From: Lepturacanthus savala
Lineage: Eukaryota > Chordata > Actinopteri > Scombriformes > Trichiuridae
Assembly: GCA_030544235.1 (NCBI GenBank)
Contig: CM060463.1
Location: forward strand, 33,067,920 to 33,131,919
Direction: 5' to 3'
DNA: 64,000 bases
Shown: piece by piece, positions 12,046 to 23,702 of the stretch
Layout: the number at the start of each line of letters is the position of its first letter
Position numbering within the stretch: position 1 is the first letter of the stretch
The notes under the pieces: generated by a model
What the model was told of the DNA's origin: nothing
Databases searched by the model: none
What the model saw: only the letters and a program-made list of their open reading frames with translations
Translations under genes and position numbers: made by a program

Positions 12046-12427
12046 AAAGGATCATAATCATTTTCCCCTACTTTCTCTCAATTACTATCAGTAAACAAAA
12101 TGAATGAAACAGGTAGCCTAGGTGCCATCTTGCAGCAGCACACAGAGACGCTAAGGGAGAGAAGTAGGGCCAAGTGATTACGAGGTGTGACTTTTTCATG
12201 GATAGTGGTTTTGTGATGCAAATAAATCACCCTTTTGATTCACACATGTTGTTTTGAGAAGAAAGATGTTTTATTTGTGTCCTGGGAAACCTGCCGGACT
12301 ACTTTCATTTTAACCAGCAATGAAAAAGAACTCGGCTCATAGGACACTGTTGGGGGTAAGTCAGTGTGAGTCTGCTGATAGGGATGCCATACAGATTCAT
12401 GTCAAAAATCCCGAACTATCCCTTTAA
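12044..12427. mobile_element. TTAA-flanked miniature transposon
   Basis: The element begins TTAAAGGATCATAATCATTT and ends AATCCCGAACTATCCCTTTAA. Read on the minus strand, the right end is TTAAAGGGATAGTTCGGGAT, a terminus very common in teleost genomes. TTAA flanks both sides, the target duplication typical of piggyBac-like transposition. The ends are similar but not identical inverted repeats. There is no coding capacity. Confidence 0.7.
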
Positions 12428-12589
12428 GGCTGACCAGCTTCTGTGTGGCCCCCAGGCTCACTTTTGGCAGCTTACCTGATCTGTGCTGCCTTCCTGAGCC
12501 TTGCATAATACACATATAACCATAATCCAAATTATAATTACCTAAAGGATTGGGAAGCTCTTATAGATCACAGACTAACATCAGAAGTT

Positions 12590-12850
12590 ATTGAACCATG
12601 CACCTGTGCAATGCCTACCTGTACATATATAATAATAATACTGTGTAATACACACATCATGTGTCTAACAATAGTTCTGTACATAATGAAACTCACACTA
12701 GCATCTTTTGTTTGCATTATTATCCATCTGCACTCTTTGTCGTGTTTGCACTATTGTTCTATTGGAACTATTGTCTATATACCTATTTAGTGTTAGTTTT
12801 ACTAGAGTAAAGAAAGAATGGAGCCAAATTTTTTGTATTTCTTGTAAATG
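12590..12850 (+). mobile_element. LINE 3'-UTR-like fragment
   Basis: CACCTGTGCAATGCCTACCT, TACATATATAATAATA, TTTGCACTATTGTTCTATT and GAGCCAAATTTTTTGTATTT follow the order of a LINE 3' UTR often seen in fish (TGCACTATTGT...GGGCCAAATTTCGTTGTA). No reverse-transcriptase frame precedes it. Confidence 0.4.
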
Positions 12851-12884
12851 TGTGCATTGGCCCAAATTGTCAACTGTGCATTGA

Positions 12885-12982
12885 GCGGGTAACTCAAGCA
12901 ACACATCTTTAGCAAATGTTCTGTTTGCTAAAGAAGAGTTACCCGCATTAGCATTTGATATTGGCATTTGAGTTACTCAAAT
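12885..12982. repeat. fold-back inverted repeats
   Basis: GCGGGTAACTC (12885-12895) pairs with GAGTTACCCGC (12936-12946). Inside it CTTTAGCAAA pairs with TTTGCTAAAG, leaving a short apical loop. A second small palindrome, ATTTGAGTTACTCAAAT, lies at 12966-12982. Both contain the GAGTTAC motif, suggesting a small fold-back element. Confidence 0.6.
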
Positions 12983-13898
12983 TTTGCAACTTTGACCATG
13001 TTTCGTATAGATAACATCATATACAACAGCATATAAGTAACAAAAAAATCACAAAATACATGAAATGACCCATTCAAAGGGAAAATTGACAACCTCATTT
13101 TGGTAAATGACACCAACGAAGGTACAATCGCTGCAGGTTACTGCCACCCTGAAACAAAGCATGATATTGCCACCACCACATCCAGCTCTCTGGCAAATTT
13201 TCTGGAGGAAAACACTTGCTGCTTATTCAAGACAAAAACAGCTTGAAATAGCCCAAATTTTCCTCTGTAAATACCATTGACTTCAAAGACAAATTTCACT
13301 CTCCCTCTGTGTCTTCTGCTCCCTCACTGCAGTCTTGGTGCCATTTCCCTCCAGATGACTGCTTTTATTTGATATCAAACTAATGAGATTTCCATTCTCG
13401 AAGCATATCCTCGTTCTCCCTAGTCTTAGCGAAGATTCCATTTATGTATATACCCTGGAATGATATTTGTTTTGCATATTTACATAAGACATATCCACCA
13501 TATCTATATGTTTTCCAAATGCCAATGTTTTATTCATATATTTCTCTATCATTTGCTTTTCATAGCCTTTGCCACTTAAACCGCATAAGCTGTCAAAAAG
13601 AGTGATATGTATTATTGGTGTATTGAACATATAATTTAGTTAGCAGCTTATGTGGGCGACAGCTTATATGCCTGAATACGGAATCTCTCAATCAAATCGA
13701 GCAGTTATAATTGATATTTTTTGAATAGAACTTATTGAAAAATTACTTTGCTCAGTGCTTTTTCAGAGAGAGCCTGTATTCTCTGTCCCTTAGAAAACCT
13801 TGAAACTAAAAGAGATAAAACACTGCATGCACCTACAAGATAAAGCTGAAGTATATTTTACAGGACTTAAGACAGCAACATAACCTAACTGACTAACC
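12983..13898. other. unique A/T-rich sequence, nothing recognised
   Basis: No repeat ends, RNA gene or supported exon seen. Confidence 0.4.
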
Positions 13899-14123
13899 TT
13901 AATTGAAGACCATCTCCTCAGAGCTCTTCCGACAGTTGGCAAGCATAGTGAACTTATACATGAGAATGATTGTCATCCCAGTCAAGAACATGACAGCGCA
14001 CACCCAGCCGAGCTGGCAGACAACGCCTCCTCTCCCGCTCAGGAAAACATTGGTTTGTGAGCGACAGAAATCAACTTTATTTTTCGTTTCTCTTCGGCCA
14101 GACACACACTCAGGCTCACACAT
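13899..14123 (-). CDS. candidate terminal coding exon: short extracellular stretch, one membrane span, short tail
   Basis: The minus-strand open segment has 74 codons and ends in TAA. An in-frame TGA lies six codons before its first Met, so any upstream coding part would need a splice acceptor within or just before the segment. Residues about 42-60 (VCAVMFLTGMTIILMYKF) form a hydrophobic span of membrane-crossing length, preceded by several Cys and followed by a basic/polar tail that ends SSEEMVFN. The pattern resembles the last exon of a type I or multi-pass membrane protein, but I do not recognise the family. No strong acceptor or poly(A) signal could be confirmed. The overlapping plus-strand frame has no such features. 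It may equally be a chance frame in conserved non-coding DNA. Confidence 0.25.
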   Translation of the reverse strand: MCEPECVSGRRETKNKVDFCRSQTNVFLSGRGGVVCQLGWVCAVMFLTGMTIILMYKFTMLANCRKSSEEMVFN

Positions 14124-14295
14124 CAGCAGGACAAGACGTCAAGAGAGTGAAGTGTTCAAAGACCAAGTGTAAAATATGTTCTCCATAACTGCTGGAATGT
14201 GTCCAGGTTTCAGTCTACTCACTGCCTCATTTTGTCTCCCTCCATATGTCTCCTCTCCTTGGCACATCATACTCTTTTTATTTATTTATTTTTTG

Positions 14296-14297
<2 letters not shown>

Positions 14298-14376
<79 letters not shown>

Positions 14377-14391
14377 ACACATACACACACA
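14298..14391. repeat. (CA)n microsatellite, about 94 bases
   Basis: Pure CA to 14370, then CA with two ATAC interruptions. It generates His-Thr repeat frames that are not genes. Confidence 0.97.
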
Positions 14392-14920
14392 AGAACACAA
14401 CCACTGAATTATGGATGAACCCTATGACACTGTGATGATACATCGGTCACATCTATACAAAGTCATTCTTTAAAGGGTTGTCCCTCTTTATGCCGCCTAG
14501 AGTTCACATTTTGTCACTTGACATTTACAGAGAAGCTTATGATGGCCCTAAGCACTGATGTCTCACTGCTGCTGACACGGAATCCAGACTCTGTGGACAC
14601 CGACACAGACAGCACCTGAGGGCCTGCAGTGATGCAGAACACAAGTTCCATATTTGTGCTCAGCTTTGAGGTCCAACTGAGTAGTTGTAAAGGAAGAACC
14701 CAGTGTTTGAAGAGGGACACTTGCTGCATTGTTTTATTATATTACTCTACATATTATTCTACATTTTTCTTTCTGTCAGCACATTTCATGAAAAACAAAC
14801 CCAACAATAAATGAATGCAACTAACAAGGGTTGTGTACCCAAATCCTAATGTAACATTTTCTTGTGCATCTAGATCCACATTATATTGCACAAAAACAAT
14901 TCAAAACATATATACGTCCC
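14392..14920. other. unique sequence, nothing recognised
   Basis: Short overlapping frames on both strands have no domain; no repeat ends are visible. Confidence 0.4.
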
Positions 14921-15896
14921 ATACTGTTTAATGTGGAGACATTTAGTTTTTGCCCCCACTTTTCACAAGTTGTAAAAAGAAAAAGATCTCAGACTAGTTC
15001 TATGCACACAAAAGGCTTATTTCGTTCACAAATGTGTTTAAATCAGTGTTAGTGAGCACTTCTCCATTGCCAAGGTAATCCATCCAGCTAACAGGTGTGG
15101 CATATCAAGATGCTGATGAGACAACATAATTATTGCACAGGTGTGCTTTGGGCTGGTTACATAAAAGGTCACTCTAAAAAGTGCAGTTTTATCACACAAG
15201 ATACAGATGCTGCAAGTTCTAAGGGAGCATGCAATTGGCATGCTGACTGCAGGAATGTCCACTGAAGCTGTTGCCTATGAATGGAATATTCATTTTACAA
15301 AGTTGTTTCCAAGAATTTAGAAGTACATCTTACTGGTGTCATGACCGTATAAGTACACCATCCCAGGACTTCCACATCCAACATCCATGCAACAGCTGGT
15401 TTTCACAACTGAAGAATTTCTGCACAAATTGTGAGAAACCATCCCTGGGAAGCTCATTTGCATGCTCGCCGTCCTCACCAGGGTCTTGACCTGACTGCAG
15501 AACTGACTTGAGTTGGCAAGTACCCACCTTTGATGACGTCTGGCACTTTGAAGAGGTGTTTTCTTCATGGATGAATCGTGGTTTTCACTGTACTGGGAAG
15601 ATGCTAGACAGCGTGTAAAATTGCGGTTGTAAAATTGGTTGCGGTTTGCTGAGGTCAACGTTGTGCCTCATGCATGGTGGTGGTGGGGTTATGCTATGGG
15701 AAGGCATACACTACAGACAATGAACACAGTTGCATTTTATTGATTGCAATTTGAAAGCATGGAGATACTGTGATGAGATCCCAAGGTCCATTGTGGTGTC
15801 ATTCACCTACTGCCATTACCTCATGTTGCAGAATGATAATACACAACATGTACGTGCATGGCCATGTTGCAAATATTCATAAATAATTCCTGGAAC
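14921..15896 (+). pseudogene. broken Tc1/mariner-superfamily transposon with transposase remnant
   Basis: The 5' part (TTAGTTTTTGCCCCCAC, ACACAAAAGGCTTATTTC, TTAGTGAGCACTTCTCC, GGTGTGGCATATCAAGATGC) matches the terminal region of a widespread fish Tc1-like family. Coding remnants follow from about 15208. The first is a helix-turn-helix start (MLQVLREHAIGMLTAGMS) that meets a stop after about 37 codons. Later comes FFMDESWFSLYWEDARQRV near 15561-15620, with the first catalytic Asp. LQNDNTQHV near 15828-15853 holds the second Asp. Frameshifts and stops separate these blocks, and the copy ends near TTCCTGGAACACAC, before the third catalytic acidic residue and the 3' terminal repeat. It is inactive. 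Confidence 0.85.
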
Positions 15897-18454
15897 ACAC
15901 TGTACCTTTAAGTAGAGCATTGCTAGATTAAATTTAAATGTGCTTTTCCGGAGAATGGAGGCAGAGAAACATGACAGTGGTTTATCTTGCCAAATTTACA
16001 TGGCACAGATATTTATATGTAAAATAATGTAAGGATGTTTCCCTATCAAACACATAACAGGTTATAATGCAAATACAGATGTTGCAAAATGCAACAAAAC
16101 ATTTTGAGTGGTTAATAATCAAACACAAATTGTCAGGCAGGAAAATTGATATGTACATATATATAAAAAAAACATTATATCCAAAATAAATATATCCAAA
16201 GGAACTAGTTTAGCAAAACTGAAATGAAGAACAGTTGCTCAGAAGTCTGTTTCTACAGATGAATGTCTAAAATTCAGACACTTTCACACTCTCTGTCTCA
16301 TGATACAGAACTTATTCTCACTTCTTAATCAGTTCTCACACAAACACAAAATGCACATGAATACTTTAAATATTCAAGAATGTTGACACCTTGATGTCTT
16401 GGTCTAAGCATATATTATTTGGTAGAAAGTGATAGTGAACCAAGGTCTGGATAAACAGTATTGCACTGGAAGCTAATTGAGGAGGAACAGTTGAACCAGA
16501 CCTGAGCAGCAGAGGTGGAAAAACTCAACTTACATGACAGAGGAGCCTGCGATGCAGGACGTGGCAATGCAGGATGAGACACAGAAAACACAGAAATCAT
16601 ACTGATACAACCACTACAGTGCAGAGCAGGAGAACTGGAGGAAGAGGAGGATGGAGCAGCTGTCGCCATGACAGAGTGGTTAAATTTAAAGTAATCACAT
16701 TTTCAAACTCTCTTTCTTTTTTTAGTTCGAACCATCATATATTGTAAGTCACTGTGTGGGTGTGTTTGGCACATAAATTTTACTTACTGCACATGTTCTT
16801 TTGCAGGGCACAGCTGAAAATAGTGCACAGATCAGCTCGAGTTCAGCTTATCATAAATAAGCTTGGTCTCACTGAAATGTTTCCACCAGAATCTTGTAAT
16901 GCGATGCTTCTGCCACTTTAAACTTCAAAATCAACATTTCTGAACTCATTTGCAAAATAACCCCATGGCATTAATTATTTTATGGGCAAGCCTTCTGGAA
17001 GCCCTCAGATATCTAGAGAGGCTGAAGGCTGAATGACTTTCACCTTGACCTTCACTGCTCTTTTTGCAGTAGCATTCAGCATCCTCAATCTTTTATTTTG
17101 AGGGATTAGTGTTTGGTGGTTATTTTTGAAAATTTAAAACCATCTAGCTAAGATCTGCATTCACAATGAGAACCATTTTAGTCACACATCGCTGTGCCAG
17201 AGGTATATTTCCTGTTTGACATCTCCCAAACACATCGCTAATCTTAAACAAAGATAAGAAATCCAATATTTCACTGTACAAGTCCCTCTCAATGGCTGTG
17301 GCTCCTTTGAGCTGATGTAGCTACTATGTCATTCTGTCAACCCAGTAATGCCCTCACATAAACTTTGTGCATGGAGGTAAAATAAAATCAAATCAACAGA
17401 CATTGTTGTACTTTGTAAAACAAGAGCAATGTTGTTATTAGATTGTGCTGTTTAGAAATACGTCCGCACTAAAACAAAAATCTGGAAATAGCCAACAAAC
17501 CTGGAAAATAGGAGCAAATGTCTGCATCAAAAAATGGTTCCTTTCATTTTGCCAAATGGGGCCGGTCTCCTGCCTCACAGATGGCTGCTGTGGTTCCCGG
17601 CTGGCCCTGCAAAGGGGCGTTGATTCAAATGAATTTCCATTACAGAAAACTGGCTGGCTCGAATAAATCATAATAGAAATGGAACTTGTGACCTGTCATC
17701 TCTCAAAGATCGGCTACCTTGGGACACTGCTGAAACCTCTCCCATCATATGCCCCAGTGAAGCAGAGACGATGGGAAAGAGCATGAAGAGGATTTCTGTG
17801 CCAGAGGGAAAGATTTTCAAAAGAGATTAAAATACAGTTCACTTTTTAAAGGCTTCCTCCTCTTCAGAGTCTATAGCCTGCTCAATAAAGCTGTGACTGT
17901 TGATGTTTTCCCCTAGAAAGGACTTCTGTATGCTACTTTATGCTTTGTTACCATGACCATCACATCTAAATTAGACTGATAAATCATCCACTCCGTAAGG
18001 GAACTGCCTCAAACGCTGGAGGGTTTAAAGTGTTGTTTTGCGTTTGGTCAAAAACTCACAGACAAATCAGCCGTTGTCTGGAAGCAGAATGCGTATGCCC
18101 CACTGAAATACCTATCAATTAGATGGGATGGAAAATTGTCAGGCAGAGAGCGACCGCTGATCCCTCAGAGCACTTGTGTGAATATTGTTTGTCACTTCTC
18201 ACAGACATTAGGCATGTCAGCATGTCACACTGCAACCCTTTGGCTCTTTCAAATTGGCCCCCCGGGATTGGCTCTGTCCACTTTTCTTTTTTCAAATGTC
18301 AAGCTACTCTATGGCCATACTTCATTAAAAAACATATCCATCTCCCCCTATACATCTCGCTGGATTTTAAGAGGTAAAAGAATCAGATTCACAGTTATGT
18401 CCTGTAGATTTGATACTGCTGTGAAGTAATATAACAGAGGTGGATTATAAAATA
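15897..18454. other. unique sequence with possible conserved non-coding blocks
   Basis: The Ser-rich minus-strand frame at 16415-16669 is low complexity and unsupported. The block 17440-17690 has balanced composition and no repeat signature, and 18120-18290 is similar. Either could be regulatory, but nothing identifies a function. Confidence 0.3.
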
Positions 18455-18485
18455 TATATAAATATATATATATTTATATATATAA
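18455..18485. repeat. AT-rich short palindromic tract
   Basis: Alternating AT with interspersed AAA/TTT forms a self-complementary run. Confidence 0.8.
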
Positions 18486-18859
18486 AGAGCTATCTGACTT
18501 GACTCCAGAAGAAAAATGCTGACAGTTGACTTAACCACAGTGTTGTCACACCATAAAACAGCATTTGTCAAAATATGGATAATCTGGTACACATAAAAAA
18601 ACATTGATATGACACATATGAAAAGCTGAAATTCAATGTATTTGTGGTTTGCAGGAATGTAAATTGTCAACATTTCCTTCTGGTAACTGGGTTGTTTAAA
18701 CACACTTTCTTTACATTTTTAAATTTGATGTCAGTTTTTCTAATGTCTCTATCTCGACCCCTTAACTACAATCTAGTTTTTACAGCTATTGGCTGTTAAT
18801 GCATCACATTTCTTATTGGTCGACACTGAAAAAAGTGGCAGTGATGTAAAAGTTTCACA

Positions 18860-19560
18860 TTATGGAAATAACTCCCAACTACTATTAAAGAGGCCGACAC
18901 AGTCTGTGCATTTAAGGTTAGACTGAAAACATTTCTGTTTCAAAAGGCCTATGGTCAGGGTAGTTAAAGGTAGACTTAAACCCACAGTTCAGTCTAAGCT
19001 GCCCTAGGAGTGAGAATACTGGGGGAAGTACAGTCACTGAGCTCTATCATCTCTTTCTGGTACCATGTACCACTGTCATTAATAAACAGTATCTAGTTTA
19101 TACTTGGTCTTTACAATACTATTCACCAGAGTCCTTCTCCCCGCTCCCCTTCGGGGGAGTGGCTACTGTTTCAGTTCATCCGCACGAGGCCCAACGATGA
19201 CGACTCCTGATGCGACTCATCGAGGCCCCTGATGAACCTTCACCTGCCTGGTTGGACCCACCCTTCTGCCCCCACCCTACGGCATCTCTACAGACTGAAA
19301 CATCTTTATAGACCATTATTTCATCATCAGATGGATGTCTGTCAGTCCTGTTTCATCTATAGCCTGTCCGTCCATGGGAGTGGATCTCTCCTTCACTGTG
19401 GTCCTCCTCGAGGTTTCTCCTTTTTCCCACCGAGAAGGAGGGTCTAAGGACGGGGGATGTCTGGGTCACTTTGGACTGGATTTTGTAAAGCACTTTGAGA
19501 CAATTGTGTTGTAAAATTGGGCTATATAAATAAAGTGAATTGAATTGAATTGAATTGAAA
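18860..19560 (+). mobile_element. LINE 3' end: last reverse-transcriptase codons plus 3' UTR
   Basis: From about 18862 a frame reads LPTTIKEADTVCAFKVRL and continues KTFLFQKAYG to a TAA. This resembles the C-terminal end of L2/CR1-type fish LINE polyproteins (W.xLP..I...F+.RLKTFLF), with one stop just upstream. The 3' UTR contains CACTGTGGTCCTCCTCGAGG, TTTCTCCTTTTTCCC, GTAAAGCACTTTGAGACAAT and GGGCTATATAAATAAA, and ends in a (TTGAA)n repeat at about 19532-19559. The copy is 5'-truncated, as usual for LINEs. The subfamily is not resolved. Confidence 0.8.
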
Positions 19561-19973
19561 TAACCATTTTCATTTCTTTTGTGACTATAGAGAAAGTCTA
19601 AGTGGTATATAAATACTATCCCATGCATTAACACTCAATCCATGGAGATATGTACATAGCCTATTCAGAAATGTTGCCTTAAAATAGCTTGCTTGTACTA
19701 TTGTGAATTCATGATGTCACCCCTATGCAGTCACTACATCCCCCCCCATTCACAGCCATTCAAATCAGTCAGTCAAATGAGAGGCTTGTGATTATTAAAG
19801 CGAAAAACCAAAATCACCCTGTTCTGTCTAGAGCTCCAGAGAGAAGCTTGGACGCTGAGCTGTAAAACTATAATGAGATGATTTTTGGTATTTTAAACTG
19901 CAGATATATCTTGTTAGGGTTATGAAAACTTCAAATAAAACTCATGAAAATGTACGATATGGGACCTTTAAGT
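19559..19973 (-). mobile_element. miniature transposon, copy 1 of a pair (AAAGGTCCCATATCGT ends)
   Basis: Read on the minus strand this copy starts TTAAAGGTCCCATATCGTAC and runs through GAGCTCTAGACAGAACA-like and TGATTTGAATGGCTGTGA-like blocks to CCATGGATTGAGTGT and AAATGAAAATGG. Copy 2 at 24641-25042 has the same order on the plus strand. There is no coding frame. One end lies at a TTAA; the other end meets the (TTGAA)n tail of the LINE. Confidence 0.75.
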
Positions 19974-22379
19974 ACTCCAAATCTCCGTCCTTGCTATCAG
20001 TCCAGATGGTGGTTCAGAGCCATTTGAACTGTATCTTAGCTTAGCGAGGCTTGAGCAGATGCTGCAGATGCAAAGCAAAGTGACAGAACAGGAGATGTGA
20101 GTTCTGGAGAGTAACACAACTTACTCAGTACTATTTTATTAATCTATGTCACCTAAGAATTACATTTATATGAGTAAATTACAATAAATATGATTTGCTA
20201 GAAATGTAATTCTGAATTACAGAATTTTTTCAACAATGTTCCAATAACCTTAGCGAAACTTCCTTTATTGCATCGACTTAACCTTATGTCATCCCTGGGA
20301 TGCAAACCCTGGACCCTTTTGTTGCAGGATTCCACTAATAGTACAATAGTAGTATGTCTTCTACTCTATGAACATGACGTGGTGAAAATGAATTCATTTT
20401 TCACAGATATTTTTGGACCACAGTTACTGGGGTTTCTCTGGAAAAAAAATCCTTTTGATGTAATAAACACTATAGACTGATGACAACTGATTCTGGAATG
20501 GGTCCGGAATCAGTTGTAGTACTGTAAATAAAGTTAGTATGCTTAAACACATACCTTAAAAAGTGAATTAATCGTTAAATGAGTCTTAAATGAATATTTG
20601 GGTATGAGTATGTCATATTTTGGGTATGGCAACTGCTACCACCATCAAAGGAAAATAGAACTTAACTGGACATGGCTGAGCTTGGCTCTATAATTTGCTG
20701 TTACATGTTGCATCCTAACCCATTTACAACATGCACACTGACATATCCAATTTATTATTACACAGATGTTTCTTCATGAGAGTTTGCTATTCAGTAAAGT
20801 CTGTTAAGAACAATACAACTACAAACAATGCTGATACTGACTGTGTATGCAAATAAGTAGTTCAGATGCTAACTTTAAAAAGAAAAACACATTTTGAAGT
20901 CCAGCTGCCCATCTGGTGGAATCCTCTGGCTGTGTTCAGATAAACAGAATTTTTTGAGCTACACAGATCTGAATGTCCTTGTCATGATAGATTTATCATA
21001 TGTATATTATTGTTTTTGTGGATATTTTAGTTAAAATGTGCAGTTTCAGTTTTATGTCACTGTGTGCACTGGCTGCTTTGAGCTATGTGGTAAATATTTT
21101 ATCTTGACAAAACAGCTGCGACATATTTTTAGTCAAGTAGCTATATCATAATATCTGGATTCTTTTTTGACATTATGAGATTGCAGCACTTCACACACTC
21201 ACAGGCAAAAACAATTAAATTTATTTTCCTGCCAACAAACTTACAGTAAAGATGCTATAAAAGAAAACTGAGATAAAAAGCCAAAACAAACACATGACAA
21301 ACGGCAAAATGAACTGTATTGAAAAGAAAAAAATAGGGCTCTAAAACCCACAGAACTCTGGGGCAGTGTTAGTCAATGAATTGAAGTGAATGCAACTTTT
21401 TGCTAGTCCCACCCCAATTCACTTCAGTTGGATAAGTTCATGCCCTAAAAAGTGTCACTCATCTTAATGAGGAGTCTACATTCAAGCAACATCCAGCCTG
21501 AGGCTGAGCAACCAAAATCCTGATCACAGGAGATAAAGGAGCAGATGGCAGCAACTGTACTGGCAGTCTGTAAGTGCAGGTGCTGTTTAGTCCCATGAGG
21601 ACTTGCTAGATGTTCAGCGTTAACGGCTGCAGCGTAAATTATTACGTTCCTGGAATAATCCAGATATCACATGTACATTATTAACAACAAAACAGCTAAT
21701 CTCTATTTGTCTTTGCTGGGGTGCAACTATAGGTGAGTCATATATCATCTGTCTTGTGCTGCTGGGAAATGCAATTTAAAATCTTCATTGCGTTTCCTGT
21801 TTTTCATTTCTGATTGTTGGCCTTTAATTTTATTGTTCCTGTTACTTATCTTGAGCCACTACAGTCTCACTGACAACCACAGCCTTTTTTGCACTAATAT
21901 GAACTTGTTATTTATTTATTTTTTATGGTATGATTTAAGTACTTTTATGAGTCAATAATACAATTAGTAACAATTTTTAGATCATTGTTATAAACTTGGG
22001 CTAATATTTCCTGTGAAACAATGGGTTAATATAATAGAAAGATAAATGAACCAATCACAATTTTCCAATGGTATCTGGGTAGACTAAATTAGCCACTCCC
22101 CCTGCAGGACCTTCAGTGGCTATACTGAAGGTCCATGAAATTCAAAGTCGGCATAGTTTCACTCTCTGATGACGGTTTGCAGGTGAAATATTTGGAGCAT
22201 TTTAAAACTTTTCTAGCATGTTAATTTAATAAAGGCTTTTATATTTGACCATCATCTTTTTTTTTACCCTATTTATTCTTTGTTTTTGTTACCAGCCCAT
22301 GTCACAAGCCCATGACCATGGAGCTCTATCTTGACAAAGAGATTTAGTTCCAGGCAGAAGTCTGACTTTCTTGGTGTTT
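19974..22379. other. unique A/T-rich sequence
   Basis: A 15-base-stem hairpin lies at 20483-20517 (ACAACTGATTCTGGA against TCCGGAATCAGTTGT, one mismatch). GAATTGAAGTGAAT near 21379 and AATTCACTTCAGTTG near 21416 form another weak inverted pair, and ACCTTCAG near 22109 folds onto CTGAAGGT. No gene or named repeat was recognised. Confidence 0.4.
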
Positions 22380-22450
22380 TCCCAGCCCAAGGACTTGAAC
22401 CTGTGACCTTCTTGCTGTGGGGCAACAGCATAACCCACCGGCACCCATTG
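22380..22450 (-). mobile_element. V-SINE head fragment (tRNA-like)
   Basis: The reverse complement contains CAGCAAGAAGGTCACAGG and GGTTCAAGTCC, the box-B and post-box part of the V-SINE head. Body and tail are not recognisable. Confidence 0.6.
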
Positions 22451-22566
22451 CTTCAATATTTTTTTGTCATTGTTTTGTTTTGATCATTAAAAGATTTGTA
22501 ATAAAATATGCTTACTACACCTTGTGTCGATGTGATCTACAAGCGCTGTGATTGGTGCAGCCAATC

Positions 22567-23308
22567 TACCATATTTTCCGGACTATAAGTCGCGGTTCAT
22601 AGTTTGTCTGGGGGTACGACTTATACTCCAGAGCGACTTATGTGTGAAATTATTAACACATTTTTACTGATATATCATTTCACTTTATTTTTACACTAAA
22701 CCACCAGAGGGCGCTCTAGGCTTGTGTTGATGTAACTTGCGGTAACTTTTTAAAACAACTGAGAAGGACTTAACAAAAACAGCACCGAAAAGAAAATCAT
22801 ATTCTGCAGATCACAAGCTGCAAGTATTAAAATATGACGTCTGACGTCATCGACATAGTCTTCTACCTCTGGAGTTAGAGGAGTTGATGAAAAGTGAAAC
22901 CGAGGATGAAGATTTCATTGGATTTAATTACCAGATATTTGGAGTGACACAGATGGCTTTGGTAAACTTCTTAGCATGTTATTGTTGCTATAGTTATCAG
23001 AATAACTCTTAATATGTTACGTCAACATACCAGGCACGTTCTCAGTTGTGTCATGTAACGTCAGCATACCGTTCAGCCTGTTGTTGCCTCTGTTCTATTT
23101 TTATTTTAAATTCTTTGTCATTTAAATTTTAAATCTGTCTGTTCTTGGTGTTGGATTTCAAATAAAATCAAATAAATTGCGGTAACTTGTCAAAACAAAG
23201 GACCACAAATACTGATGTTGAGTTTCTCTTTTTATCGAGATATACAAAAACAATACATTCCTTCCAGTCCCGGGGAGCGCATGCGATGGAAACTTCACTC
23301 TTCTTCAG
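22567..23308. mobile_element. ACTATAAGTCGC-family non-autonomous DNA transposon
   Basis: The left end reads ATATTTTCCGGACTATAAGT followed by CGC, with further CGACTTATACTCC and GAGCGACTTATGTGTG blocks. The interior (CCAGAGGGCGCTC, ATGACGTCTGACGTCAT, CAGGCACGTTCTCAGTTG, GTTCTTGGTGTTGGATTTC) has the order of a repeat common across bony fishes. The matching right terminus appears only as the right arm of the palindrome at 23309-23462, so the element may extend to about 23433. Confidence 0.65.
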
Positions 23309-23570
<262 letters not shown>

Positions 23571-23629
23571 AAGTAATGCATAAGGTCCCCTGAATTTGTT
23601 TTAAGAGTGTGTATAGTAAACTGCAGGAC

Positions 23630-23702
23630 TATCAGAGACTCGAATCTACAACCTTCTTGCAGGGAGACAACACCACTACCTACTGCGCTACCATGTCACC
23701 CA
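23630..23702 (-). mobile_element. V-SINE head fragment (tRNA-like)
   Basis: The minus strand reads GGGTGACATGGTAGCGCAGT, then GCAAGAAGGTTGTAG and ATTCGAGTCTC: clear box A (TAGCGCAGTAGG) and box B (GATTCGAGTC). It lacks acceptor-stem pairing and is followed by no V-SINE body, so it is a truncated SINE and not a tRNA gene. Confidence 0.65.

Noticed and set aside
14176..14435. Open frames rich in His-Thr repeats
   Set aside because: They are translations of the (CA)n microsatellite in different frames.
15897..15913. Separate TTAA miniature element after the Tc1 copy
   Set aside because: Only a single CACTGTACCTTTAAG terminus-like motif is seen; no partner terminus was located.
16415..16669. 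Ser-rich minus-strand frame beginning MATAAPSSSSSSS
   Set aside because: Low complexity caused by a GGA-rich stretch; no further evidence.
23630..23702. tRNA gene
   Set aside because: Box A and box B are present, but stems do not pair and the sequence matches the V-SINE head.
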